Assembly: GCA_963589785.1 (NCBI GenBank)
Contig: CAVAMJ010000010.1
Location: 23,907-87,906, forward strand
From: SIG603 sp963589785
GTDB lineage: Bacteria; Bacillota; Clostridia; Oscillospirales; Acutalibacteraceae
DNA: 64,000 nucleotides
Direction: 5' to 3'
The notes below the pieces were generated by a model. It was not told where the DNA came from and ran no database searches. It worked only from the letters and a program-made list of their open reading frames with translations. Shown here piece by piece: positions 16,471-24,545 of the stretch. Each line of letters begins with the position of its first letter. Within the stretch, counting starts at the first letter, position 1. Both the position numbers and the translations under genes were made by a program.

Positions 16471-16992
16471 TTAGGATTGTCTTGAATTAGCCTCAGTCCA
16501 GCTGTAGTTTCTTAGCTCTCCCGAACAGCTAAGCTCGGTGAAATCCCACTGACGAAGAACCTCATAAACGCCGATAGCGACGGAATTAGAGAGATTGAGA
16601 CTTCTGCACTCGTTCATCATAGGAATTCTTACGCACGACTCAGGGTGCTCGAAAAGCAGCTTCTCTGGAAGTCCCGCAGTTTCCTTGCCGAAGAAAAGAT
16701 AAGCGTTGTCTGGGTAGCTTACGTCTGTGTGGCGGTGCTGTGCCTTAGTGGTGAAGAAATAGAAAGCGCCGTCGGGATTTTTCTCGAAGAACTCGTCAAG
16801 GGAATCATAGAATGTGATATCGAGAAGATGCCAGTAGTCAAGCCCCGCACGCTTTAGCTTTTTGTCATCAATATGAAATCCCATGGGGCCGACAAGGTGA
16901 AGTCTTGCGCCCGTGCATGCACAGGTTCGTGCAACATTACCCGTATTTTGTGGGATTTCGGGCTCAACCATTACTATATTTAAAGTTGCCAT
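16471..16992 (-). CDS. trmL: tRNA (cytidine/uridine-2'-O-)-methyltransferase TrmL
   Basis: The 173-residue SPOUT-class methyltransferase has the standard TrmL start LNIVMVEPEIPQNTGNVART, the segment FFGKETAGLP and the C-terminal knot RIPMMNECRSLNLSNSVAI that binds S-adenosylmethionine. It methylates the 2'-OH of the wobble base 34 in tRNA-Leu. Length and motifs are complete. It is a single gene on the minus strand, convergent with cinA. Confidence 0.95.
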   Translation of the reverse strand: MATLNIVMVEPEIPQNTGNVARTCACTGARLHLVGPMGFHIDDKKLKRAGLDYWHLLDITFYDSLDEFFEKNPDGAFYFFTTKAQHRHTDVSYPDNAYLFFGKETAGLPEKLLFEHPESCVRIPMMNECRSLNLSNSVAIGVYEVLRQWDFTELSCSGELRNYSWTEANSRQS

Positions 16993-17414
16993 GGATTATA
17001 CCTCACTTATTGCTTGTTTTAGAGAATTACTCTGCCGTTAAACTGACGAAAACACGAGAGACACAGTTCTTGAATGTTAACTCCACTTGTTGAATATATG
17101 ACAATCGAAAGAACCCGTTTTGTGCACGGTAACGAAAACCCAGCGAAAAACTGTGAAATAACGGGAGTTTTTTGAGGTCTGTGCGGCAGAAATTTTCTTT
17201 TAAATAATTAAAGCACAAAACTTTCGAAAAGAGCTGACTAAAGTGTGACTCCGCATCCTTATTATTTTATCAAAAAAACCGCCAGATTTCAAGGAAAAAC
17301 AGCATTTTTGAAAGTCGGAACAAAAAGCGGCAGAATGACACACGCATTTTTGAACAAAAAATGAACTTCAAATTAGTGATAACAGAGAAACTTATATTGT
17401 ATACAAATTAGTTA
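16993..17414. other. Intergenic region, no supported gene
   Basis: AT-rich sequence between the divergent trmL and the ncRNA/degV unit. Short open frames on the minus strand here lack ribosome binding sites. I see no clear hairpin-plus-T-run; the trmL promoter must lie here but no confident -35/-10 pair was found. Confidence 0.5.
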
Positions 17415-17443
17415 TTGACTATTTATGCACAAAGCGGTAGAAT
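17415..17443 (+). promoter_or_regulatory. Sigma-A promoter driving the structured RNA upstream of degV
   Basis: TTGACT (17415-17420), a 17-bp spacer and TAGAAT (17438-17443). The predicted transcript start near 17450 gives an RNA of about 145 nt to the terminator at 17590. Confidence 0.7.
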
Positions 17444-17449
17444 ATAGTC

Positions 17450-17596
17450 ACAAAATAATTCACGGTCTTTTGGGATAGTGTATGAGAATCTACAAACGGT
17501 AGGTTTAATGGTGCGCCGGGACTAGTTCGCCGAGTGGACCGCAAGGGTGTGTGCCTGATAAGCAGGCTAAAAGGGACAGGTTACTGTCCCTTTTTT
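17450..17596 (+). ncRNA. Candidate structured RNA (riboswitch-like leader or small RNA), class not identified
   Basis: A GC-richer island in an AT-rich gap, between a good promoter and a strong terminator. Visible helices: AATCTAC/GTAGGTT (17487-17505), a possible long-range GGTGCGC/GTGTGCC helix, hairpin GCCTG-ATAAG-CAGGC (17553-17567) and the terminator GGGACAG/CTGTCCC (17573-17590) with a T6 tail. The single-stranded segments (GGGACTAGTTCGCC, GGACCGCAAGG, GCTAAAAGGGACAGG) look like aptamer joining regions. I could not match it to a class I know. The following gene is degV, 95 bp beyond the terminator, so it may be an attenuator leader or an independent RNA. Confidence 0.6.
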
Positions 17597-17690
17597 ATTT
17601 TACTTGTTACTTGCTTTTTTCATAGCTATACATTATTATGAAATTAAGCGGTAGTAAGAATGCCGAAAGAAAAGTGAGGACAAATTAAGC

Positions 17691-18575
17691 ATGAGCGAGA
17701 ACACGAAAAATTACGTAATCATAACCGATTCATGTGCGGACATGCCGCCCGAAATGGCGAAGGAGCTTGATGTCACGGTTATTCCGATGAGCTTCACGGT
17801 GAACGGAAGAACCTACAAGAACTACTGTGACAACAGAGAGCTTGATTTAAGTGATTACTACGAGATGCTAAGAAGCGGTGCGAGAAGCACTACAAGCCAG
17901 CTTTCACCAAATGAGATAAGCGAGGTGTTCGAGCCGTTCCTCAAGGAGGGAAAGGATATACTTTACATAGCCTTTTCATCGGGACTTTCGGGAACATACC
18001 AGAACTCCGTGATTGCCGCAAATGAGCTAAAAGAGCAGTATCCCGAGAGAAAAATCGAGTGCTTTGACAGCCTCTGTGCGTCCACGGGAGAATGCGCACT
18101 TGTCTGGTATGCCGCAAATAAAAAGGCAGACGGCTACGGTCTTTATGAGGTTATTTCTTGGCTTGATGCAAACAGACTTCATATGTGCCATTGGTTCACC
18201 GTTGATGATCTCGGTCATTTAAAGCGTGGCGGAAGAGTGAGTGCGGCGACTGCAATTGCGGGAACTATGCTGAAAATAAAGCCGATACTCCATGTTGATA
18301 ACGAGGGACACCTCATCAATGTCGGCAAGGTAAGGGGCAGAAAGGCAAGCCTTGACGCTATTATCAACAAAGTCGGAGAGACAGGAATTAATATAGAGAA
18401 TCAGACGGTTTTCATCAGCCACGGCGACGCTGGCGAAGAAGCCGACTATGTTGCGAATGAGATAAAATCGAGATTTGGTGTGGAGAATATTGTCATTGCT
18501 GATATAGGCCCTGTTATCGGTGCGCATTCGGGCCCCGGAACCATGGCGGTTTATTTTATCGGAACAGAGAGATAA
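17691..18575 (+). CDS. DegV family fatty-acid-binding protein
   Basis: The 294-residue DegV fold has VIITDSCADMPPEMAKEL at the start, SQLSPNEISEVF, IAFSSGLSGTYQN and HLKRGGRVSAA, all standard DegV motifs. Characterised members (FakB) bind a fatty acid and present it to the kinase FakA for phosphorylation and entry into phospholipid synthesis. No FakA-like DAK gene is in this window, so the partner would be elsewhere. A candidate structured RNA with terminator precedes it. It forms its own transcription unit with a terminator 30 bp after the stop. Confidence 0.9.
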   Translation: MSENTKNYVIITDSCADMPPEMAKELDVTVIPMSFTVNGRTYKNYCDNRELDLSDYYEMLRSGARSTTSQLSPNEISEVFEPFLKEGKDILYIAFSSGLSGTYQNSVIAANELKEQYPERKIECFDSLCASTGECALVWYAANKKADGYGLYEVISWLDANRLHMCHWFTVDDLGHLKRGGRVSAATAIAGTMLKIKPILHVDNEGHLINVGKVRGRKASLDAIINKVGETGINIENQTVFISHGDAGEEADYVANEIKSRFGVENIVIADIGPVIGAHSGPGTMAVYFIGTER

Positions 18576-18605
18576 TCACAGAAAAATAATATATTTTTGA
18601 AGCAA

Positions 18606-18645
18606 GGAAGCTTTCTCCATTCATAATGGGGAAAGTTTCTCTTTT
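18606..18645 (+). terminator. Intrinsic terminator after degV
   Basis: AAGCTTTCTCCATT (18608-18621) pairs with AATGGGGAAAGTTT (18625-18638, with wobble pairs), followed by CTCTTTTTATT. Confidence 0.75.
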
Positions 18646-18669
18646 TATTGTATATTTTTTGTATAAATA

Positions 18670-18722
18670 TTTACAACTATTTGCAGTTGTGATACTATTT
18701 AAGTTGCAAATAATTATTGCAA
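18670..18722 (+). promoter_or_regulatory. Promoter with two nested dyads upstream of the AprAB-like operon
   Basis: TTTACA (18670-18675), a 17-bp spacer and TACTAT (18693-18698). The dyad ACAACT-N6-AGTTGT (18673-18690) overlaps the -35 and fills the spacer. A second near-palindrome with TTGCAA half-sites lies at 18704-18722, around the predicted transcript start. Their position is that of repressor operators; the regulator is unknown. Confidence 0.55.
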
Positions 18723-18746
18723 TGTCAGTTGAAAGGAAGAAGAACT

Positions 18747-20684
18747 ATGGAATTTAAATGGCCATACGCCAATGAGGCCGGTGTTCAGGAGAATGTTTCC
18801 TGTGATGTTCTTGTCCTCGGAGGAGGACTTGCTGGCTGTAACGCCGCAATCGCCGCAGCAAAAGCGGGAAAAAAGGTTATACTTGTAGAAAAGGGAGCAA
18901 CCGTGCGTTCGGGCTCTGCCGGCTCAGGCTTTGACCACTGGGAGATGGCTTGCACAAACCCGGGTTGCACCGTCACACCGGAGGAAATGACCTATGCTTA
19001 TGTGGATGAGCAGGATCATTATTCAAACGCTATTGCCCACTATATCGAGTGCCGTGAGGGATACGACAGAGTTCTCGATATCGAGAAAATGGGCGGTAAG
19101 GTAAGGGATACCGATGATGAATTTGTCGGAGCGGAGTTCCGTGATCCTGAAACTAAGCTTATGTATGCTTACGATTATTCGACTAAATATACTCTTCGTG
19201 TTTGGGGCTCTACCTTCAAGCCGGCAATGGTCAAGGAGATGAAAAAACTCGGTGTTAAGCTTTATGATCACACCGAAGCTACTGCACTCATGGTAAAAGA
19301 GGAGAACGGCAAGAAAATCGGCATCGGTGCGGTCGGAATGAACGTCCACACGGGTAAGACTATTGTTTTCTCATCAAAATCCACCGTTCTCACAATGTCA
19401 AGACCGGCAAGAGTTTGGCTCTTCAGCCCCGATACCCCGGGTCTTTGTGAGTTTAGACCATTCCAGTCTATTGGCTCGGGTCACGCGATGGGATATAAAG
19501 CCGGAGTTGAGTTCACACTCATGGAGAAGTCCGTCAGAGGTGAATTCTCAGCCGCCGGAAGAAGCTATCCGCCGTACGGAACAGGAAACAACCATAACAC
19601 TTGGTATGCCGCTACTATGGTTGACTCGAGAGGCGTTGAGATTCCTTATGTCGACCGTGACGGCAACGAGCTCAAGACAGTTTCCGAGAGATACCACCCC
19701 GTAGAGGGACAGAAGTTCTTCCTCAAGGGCGGCGTTATCGACGAGCCTAAGTATGAGTACAGAGGTCCTGAGACTCTCGCATTTGATAAGCTAATCGAGA
19801 GAGGCTACAAGCTTCCGTTCTATGCCGATCTTTCCAAAATGCCCGATACCGAGAGAAGAGTCATCTGGGGTATGATGGTCGGAGAAGAGGGAAAAACCAA
19901 AATCCCGATTTTGAAGAATTATACCGAGCGTGGATTCGATCCGACAAAGCATGTTCTCCAGTCCTACGGTACAGGCTGGCAGTCTGCCGCATTCCTTGAT
20001 CAGGAGAGACAGCTTTTCGGTGCACCGGGTGGAATTATCACCGACTGGGATCTTATGACAAGCGTTGACGGCGTCTATGCCGCAGGAGATCAGCTCTATG
20101 CTTCCGACTGTGCTGGTGCCGCTTGTGCAACAGGCTACTATGCCGGCAGAAAGGCCGCCGCTTCGGCAGACAAGAAGGAGCTTGAAAGCTTTGACCAGAG
20201 CTTCGTCGATGCCGAGAAAGAGAGACTTTTAGCGCCGCTTTATGTAGAGAACGGACTCGACTGGAGAGAGGTAAATATGGCTGTCTCCAAGGCAATGCAG
20301 AATTACTGCGGCGGAGTTAAGAATGACGATCTTCTCAAGCAGGGACTTGCACTCATCGAGGACATCGAGGCAAACGATATTCCTAAGATTTCTTGTAACA
20401 ATCCGCACGAGCTTATGCGTGCTCACGAGGTCATGGATATTGTTACCGTCTGCAAGATTATTCTCAATGCATGTCTATTGAGAAAGTGTGACTCAGAGCC
20501 GCTTTACTTCAAGAGAAGCGACAGTGAAAGTGCACTTTCTGAAGAAGAGAAAACATTTATAACTATATATATGGATAACGGCGAGGTTAAATCGAGAAGA
20601 GTTCCTCAGAATTTCTGGGGTGACGTAAAAGCGGAGTACGAGAAGAGAAACGCCGATTACATCGCAGAAAGGGAGGCTTTATAA
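18747..20684 (+). CDS. FAD-dependent oxidoreductase, AprA/fumarate-reductase-like flavoprotein
   Basis: The 645-residue soluble flavoprotein has an N-terminal FAD-binding Rossmann motif (DVLVLGGGLAGCNAAIAAAKAG, residues about 20-42), a second FAD contact (SVDGVYAAGDQLYAS near 450) and a C-terminal helical domain, the architecture of fumarate reductase, L-aspartate oxidase and adenylylsulfate reductase alpha subunits. Coupling by a one-base overlap to a two-cluster ferredoxin resembling AprB argues for an AprAB-like electron-transfer pair. No ATP sulfurylase or QmoABC is nearby, and the family also holds fumarate and other enoate reductases, so the substrate is open. ATG 18747 has GAAAGGAAG upstream; a TTG further out was not used. 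Confidence 0.8.
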   Translation: MEFKWPYANEAGVQENVSCDVLVLGGGLAGCNAAIAAAKAGKKVILVEKGATVRSGSAGSGFDHWEMACTNPGCTVTPEEMTYAYVDEQDHYSNAIAHYIECREGYDRVLDIEKMGGKVRDTDDEFVGAEFRDPETKLMYAYDYSTKYTLRVWGSTFKPAMVKEMKKLGVKLYDHTEATALMVKEENGKKIGIGAVGMNVHTGKTIVFSSKSTVLTMSRPARVWLFSPDTPGLCEFRPFQSIGSGHAMGYKAGVEFTLMEKSVRGEFSAAGRSYPPYGTGNNHNTWYAATMVDSRGVEIPYVDRDGNELKTVSERYHPVEGQKFFLKGGVIDEPKYEYRGPETLAFDKLIERGYKLPFYADLSKMPDTERRVIWGMMVGEEGKTKIPILKNYTERGFDPTKHVLQSYGTGWQSAAFLDQERQLFGAPGGIITDWDLMTSVDGVYAAGDQLYASDCAGAACATGYYAGRKAAASADKKELESFDQSFVDAEKERLLAPLYVENGLDWREVNMAVSKAMQNYCGGVKNDDLLKQGLALIEDIEANDIPKISCNNPHELMRAHEVMDIVTVCKIILNACLLRKCDSEPLYFKRSDSESALSEEEKTFITIYMDNGEVKSRRVPQNFWGDVKAEYEKRNADYIAEREAL

Positions 20685-20974
20685 TGGCTGAATTTGAGAA
20701 GAAGGAATTTTCTGCGAGCGTTGTTTCGTGCTCGACAAGTCCGATTAGCTACGACGAGAGCAAATGCATCGGTTGCGGTCGCTGTGCCGAGGTTTGCCAG
20801 TGTGATATTTTGGTTCCTCAGGGAAAGGGAAAGCACCCGATTGTCATGTATCCCGGTGAGTGCTATTACTGCGGATGCTGTGTCATCGAGTGTCCGATAG
20901 AGGGTGCTATCAGCCTTCGTCATCCGCTGATGAACCGTGCAAGATTCATTCCTATTATCGAAAATAAGGAGTAA
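20684..20974 (+). CDS. Two [4Fe-4S] ferredoxin, AprB-like partner
   Basis: The 96-residue iron-sulfur protein has two cluster motifs, CIGCGRCAEVCQC and CYYCGCCVIECP. The arrangement, with an aromatic residue between the cluster-II cysteines and the tail GAISLRHPL, resembles the beta subunit of adenylylsulfate reductase. Its ATG shares a base with the stop of the flavoprotein gene, so the two are made in fixed ratio. Expected role: delivering electrons to or from the FAD of the upstream subunit in the cytosol. Confidence 0.88.
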   Translation: MAEFEKKEFSASVVSCSTSPISYDESKCIGCGRCAEVCQCDILVPQGKGKHPIVMYPGECYYCGCCVIECPIEGAISLRHPLMNRARFIPIIENKE

Positions 20975-20979
20975 TTGTT

Positions 20980-22431
20980 ATGAGCGTGCTTGACCAAACT
21001 AAACCGCACCAGAAATATTTTGAGGCGATATGCTCTATTCCGCATCCGTCCACGGGCGAAAAGGCTGTTTCCGACTATGTTTGCTCGGTAGCAGAAAAGC
21101 TCGGCCTTGACTATGAGCAGGACGACATGTGGAATGTAATCGTGAGAAAGCCGGCATCTGACGGATATGAAAATTCTCCGACTGTCATGCTTCAGGCTCA
21201 CCTTGATATGGTGTGCGTTAAGTCACCCGATTCCGACCATGTTTTTGAGACAGATCCCTTGAAGCTTTTTGTTGACGAAAACGGCAATGTGAGGGCTAAG
21301 GGCACCACTCTCGGCGCCGACGACGGCTACGGAGCGGCTTACCTTTTGGCACTTATGGAGGAGAACGATTATCCGCATCCTCCGCTTGAGCTTGTTTTCA
21401 CCTCTCAGGAGGAAAACGGCTGTTACGGTGCCGCCGCACTTGATACCGATAAGCTCAAGGCGAGAAGAATGATAGGTCTCGATGTCATGGGAGCGACTTA
21501 CGAGTGGGTCAGCACGGTCTCTTGCTTCTCTTCGGATTTGGTTGTCGTCACAAAGGATGCCGAGAGACTTCCTTGCGATAAATCAGGTCTTAAAATCAGT
21601 ATTTCGGGACTTCAGCCCGTTTACAGCGAAACAATGGTTCATCCGGAGCAGTTCAACGCTGTAAAAATAGTCGGCAGAATACTCTATACGCTTCGTGAAA
21701 GCGGAATTGAATATCAGTTATCAGCCATGAACGGCGGTGTTGCGGAAAACTATCCGCCTGTCGAGGTTGAGACGATAATTTCGCTTGACGATGCTAAAAA
21801 GGATGAGGCGTCCGGGCTTATCGAAAAGGAATTTGAGGTAATCAAAAAGGAGCTTGATGACGGAGAGCAGGAGTTTAAGCTTGAGATTGAGAGTGTATCG
21901 GTTTCAAGTGAAATAGACTCAAATGCAACGTCAGATATAGTAAATCTAATATACCTCATGCCGTCAAACCACTTCACGCTAAAGCCCGCAAGCGGAAGCA
22001 TGACAAGCGTGAATAACATCGGAATGGCAGAGTTCTCAGAGGACAAGAAGTTCACTCTCACTATGTCCAACAGAAACGAAAGTTCCGACTACAAGAAAAA
22101 CGTAAACAACCGCATTAAGCTTATAGCTGAGCTTTGCGGCTGTAAAACCGATATTTCTTCACGTTATGAGCCGTGGGAATATTCTCCGGACTCTTACATG
22201 AGAAATTTAACTGCCGAACTTATGCGTGAATACTACGGCCACGAGATGGACGAGGAAATTTGCCCCGGCGGACTTGAGGCTTGCAATTTCCTGCCGAAAA
22301 TGCCGGGTCTTGATATAGTCATGTTTGCGCCTGTCGGTCAGTTCTGTCACACAACAGCCGAATACTTAAATCTCGAGTCATTCGATAAGGTATATCGCTT
22401 TGTGAAGCTATTGCTTGAAAGATTAAAATAA
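20980..22431 (+). CDS. pepD: Aminoacyl-histidine dipeptidase (PepD, M20 metallopeptidase)
   Basis: The 483-residue zinc dipeptidase of the M20C type has zinc and catalytic residues in QAHLDMVCVK, GTTLGADDGYGAAY and FTSQEENGCYGA, a lid domain (about 200-380) and the late motif CPGGLEACNFLPKMPGLD. It hydrolyses Xaa-His and other dipeptides in the cytosol. AAGGAGTAATTGTT precedes the ATG and the gap to the ferredoxin gene is 5 bp, so it belongs to the same operon as the AprAB-like pair. Why a dipeptidase is coupled to that pair is not evident. Confidence 0.92.
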   Translation: MSVLDQTKPHQKYFEAICSIPHPSTGEKAVSDYVCSVAEKLGLDYEQDDMWNVIVRKPASDGYENSPTVMLQAHLDMVCVKSPDSDHVFETDPLKLFVDENGNVRAKGTTLGADDGYGAAYLLALMEENDYPHPPLELVFTSQEENGCYGAAALDTDKLKARRMIGLDVMGATYEWVSTVSCFSSDLVVVTKDAERLPCDKSGLKISISGLQPVYSETMVHPEQFNAVKIVGRILYTLRESGIEYQLSAMNGGVAENYPPVEVETIISLDDAKKDEASGLIEKEFEVIKKELDDGEQEFKLEIESVSVSSEIDSNATSDIVNLIYLMPSNHFTLKPASGSMTSVNNIGMAEFSEDKKFTLTMSNRNESSDYKKNVNNRIKLIAELCGCKTDISSRYEPWEYSPDSYMRNLTAELMREYYGHEMDEEICPGGLEACNFLPKMPGLDIVMFAPVGQFCHTTAEYLNLESFDKVYRFVKLLLERLK

Positions 22432-23495
22432 TGATTGAACTTTCTATTTATGTCATACTGTTTTTTGCCTACTGCTTTGTAGGCTGGGTCTGGGAATGTC
22501 TTTATGTTTCCGTGTGCCAAAAAAAGTGGGTAAACCGCGGCTTCTGCCGCGGTCCCTTTCTGCCGATTTATGGCTCGGGCGCTATGATTATAATCATCAC
22601 GACTTATAATGTTCGTGACAGTGTTCCCCTGACGTTTATCGTGAGTATTTTCTCCTGTTCGCTTCTCGAGTATTTCACGGGGGCGGCGATGGAAAAGCTA
22701 TTCAATGTCCGCTACTGGGACTATTCCGACAAGCCACTTAATCTCAACGGTCACATCTACTGGGCTTCGTGCCTTTTGTGGGGCTTTGCCGGAGTGGGAC
22801 TTATGCAGTTTGTCTACCCTCCGACCTATGCGCTCATTGCAGAAATACCGCATACTTGGCGAGAGGGAATTTCTCTTGTACTGACAATCGGCTTCACTGC
22901 CGACTTCACGTCATCGTTCAAGACGGCTCTCGATTTCAAGGCTTTGCTCCTCAAGCTCAGTGAGAATAACTCTGCTGTTGAGGGAATTCGTGAGCGTGCC
23001 GCAAAGCTTTCAGACGGCATGACGAAGTCAACTGCCGAGCTTAAGGAGAGAACCGCTCAGATGATGAAAGAGCTCAGTGAAGCTAAGGATAAGCTTTACG
23101 AGGCAAGGGATAAGCTTGAAGAGAGAACCCGTGAGGCTATCGACAATGTGCCTAAGACAAAGCAGGAATATGTCGATTTACTTCACGATAAGTACGAGAA
23201 CTTCTCGATTGCCGCTCAGGAAAAGCTTCAGGCTGCCGAAAATTACATTCGAGGCAACCGTGCCGATGAGGAGCTTAGCGATGAGGAAAAGGCTGAGAAG
23301 GAGAGAACTCTTCTTGAAATCAGCAACCTAAAGGCGGCGGCAAGAAAGCTTTATTCGAGGCTTCCTAACTTGCCCGAGAGACAATACCGAGATACAAAAT
23401 CACTCCTTAAGAGAAACCCGACAGCCGTTTCACCTAAGTATCAGGCGGCTTTTGAGGAGCTTAAAAAGACCCTTAGCGAAAGGAAAACAAAATAA
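22431..23495 (+). CDS. CmpB-type putative ABC transporter permease with cytosolic coiled coil
   Basis: The 354-residue protein has about five membrane segments in residues 1-170, with the motifs of the CmpB family (FVGWVWECLYVSV, NRGFCRGPFLPIYGSGA, YWDYSDKPLNLNGHI, SCLLWGFAGVG). It then has about 180 residues of highly charged heptad-like sequence (KLSDGMTKSTAELKERTAQ onward), predicted as a cytosolic coiled coil. Most CmpB-family proteins end soon after the membrane part. There is no ATPase subunit in the operon, so an ABC transport role is an inherited label rather than evidence. Start and stop each overlap the neighbouring gene by one base. Confidence 0.82.
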   Translation: MIELSIYVILFFAYCFVGWVWECLYVSVCQKKWVNRGFCRGPFLPIYGSGAMIIIITTYNVRDSVPLTFIVSIFSCSLLEYFTGAAMEKLFNVRYWDYSDKPLNLNGHIYWASCLLWGFAGVGLMQFVYPPTYALIAEIPHTWREGISLVLTIGFTADFTSSFKTALDFKALLLKLSENNSAVEGIRERAAKLSDGMTKSTAELKERTAQMMKELSEAKDKLYEARDKLEERTREAIDNVPKTKQEYVDLLHDKYENFSIAAQEKLQAAENYIRGNRADEELSDEEKAEKERTLLEISNLKAAARKLYSRLPNLPERQYRDTKSLLKRNPTAVSPKYQAAFEELKKTLSERKTK

Positions 23496-24043
23496 TGAAG
23501 ATAATGGTAGCGTCAGATATTCACGGCTCTGCATTTTATTGCCGTGAGATGATTAGTGCATATGAAAGAGAGAATCCCGACAGAATTTTACTTCTCGGCG
23601 ATTTGCTCTACCATGGCCCAAGAAACGATCTTCCAAAGGAGTATGCTCCAAAGGAGGTCATTGCAATGCTTAATGACGAGAAGGTAAGCTCCAAGGTGCT
23701 TTGTGTTCGCGGAAACTGCGAAGCAGAGGTTGACCAAATGGTTCTTTCTTTCCCTTGCCTTGCTGATTACTGTGTGCTTTTTGCCGGAAATCGAATGATT
23801 TTCGCAACTCACGGACATATTTACGGCGAGAACAATCCTCCCAAGCTTAAAAAGGGAGACATTCTTCTTAACGGTCACACTCATGTGCCGACACTTAATG
23901 AGCACGATAATTTCACCTATATCAATCCGGGCTCTGTTTCTATCCCTAAGGAGAACAGCCACCACGGATATATGGTAATTGACGATGAGAAAATCGTCTG
24001 GAAAACGCTTGAGGGTGAAGAGGTAAAATCCTACAAGCTATGA
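23495..24043 (+). CDS. YfcE-type metallophosphodiesterase
   Basis: The 182-residue calcineurin-like phosphoesterase has the full set of metal ligands: ASDIHGS, LLGDLLYHGPRN, VRGNCEAEVD, ATHGHIYGE and LNGHTHVPT. YfcE/MJ0936 proteins hydrolyse phosphodiesters in vitro; the natural substrate is unknown. ATG overlaps the stop of the CmpB-like gene, and its own stop overlaps the next gene by four bases (ATGA), continuing the chain of coupled genes that starts at 18747. Confidence 0.92.
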   Translation: MKIMVASDIHGSAFYCREMISAYERENPDRILLLGDLLYHGPRNDLPKEYAPKEVIAMLNDEKVSSKVLCVRGNCEAEVDQMVLSFPCLADYCVLFAGNRMIFATHGHIYGENNPPKLKKGDILLNGHTHVPTLNEHDNFTYINPGSVSIPKENSHHGYMVIDDEKIVWKTLEGEEVKSYKL

Positions 24044-24450
24044 GCACAAAGAAACAAATTAAGCTCATTAGTATTCCCGTGTTTCCGATTGCATTGGTAA
24101 TCTACTATTATTTCATCAAGCTGAATATCATTCATGCGGGCAGCTTTTATTTTCGTGTGTTTCCCTTGCCGCTCACGCTTATAGTAATATTACTTCAAAC
24201 ATTTTATCTTATATTGGCGTGCGGTATCAGCTTTTACGGAGTCAGAGTGGCACACAGGAAGAAGCTTCGCAAGTATATTGTTTATATGCTGTCGGCGGCA
24301 TTGCTTTACACGATTGTATTTTCGCTCAAGGTGGCTTTCGGGGTGTATTTTACAACACACGATGTCGTTCTGTCGGTGGCGACGATGCTTTTGCCGCTAA
24401 TTTACTATGTCTGCCTTACAAGTGTCGTGAAACCAAGGCGCAGAAGATAA
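24040..24450 (+). CDS. Small integral membrane protein, unknown function
   Basis: The 136-residue protein has four hydrophobic stretches (about residues 10-28, 38-65, 78-98 and 105-127) and a basic C-terminal tail KPRRRR. I do not recognise a family. It is the last gene of the six-gene operon, starting inside the stop codon of the phosphodiesterase gene, and is followed by a strong terminator. Confidence 0.75.
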   Translation: MSTKKQIKLISIPVFPIALVIYYYFIKLNIIHAGSFYFRVFPLPLTLIVILLQTFYLILACGISFYGVRVAHRKKLRKYIVYMLSAALLYTIVFSLKVAFGVYFTTHDVVLSVATMLLPLIYYVCLTSVVKPRRRR

Positions 24451-24469
24451 AATATATCAAATTAACAAA

Positions 24470-24506
24470 ACGGAGAGTTCTCTTTTTGAGTTCTCTCCGT
24501 TTTTTA
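24470..24506 (+). terminator. Intrinsic terminator of the AprAB-like operon
   Basis: ACGGAGAG (24470-24477) pairs with CTCTCCGT (24493-24500), followed by TTTTT. Confidence 0.85.
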
Positions 24507-24510
24507 CTAT

Positions 24511-24541
24511 GCAAAAAAGGGAGAGAAAAGCTCTCTCCCTT
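24511..24541 (-). terminator. Intrinsic terminator of the metG-tatD operon
   Basis: AAGGGAGAG (24517-24525) pairs with CTCTCCCTT (24533-24541). On the minus strand the stem is followed by TTTT. Confidence 0.8.
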
Positions 24542-24545
24542 AATA

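Noticed and set aside
17450..17596. T-box leader upstream of degV
   Set aside because: No AGGGTGGNACCGCG antiterminator motif and no specifier-loop arrangement; GTGGACCGCAAGGGTG only superficially resembles it, and degV is not an aminoacyl-tRNA-related gene.
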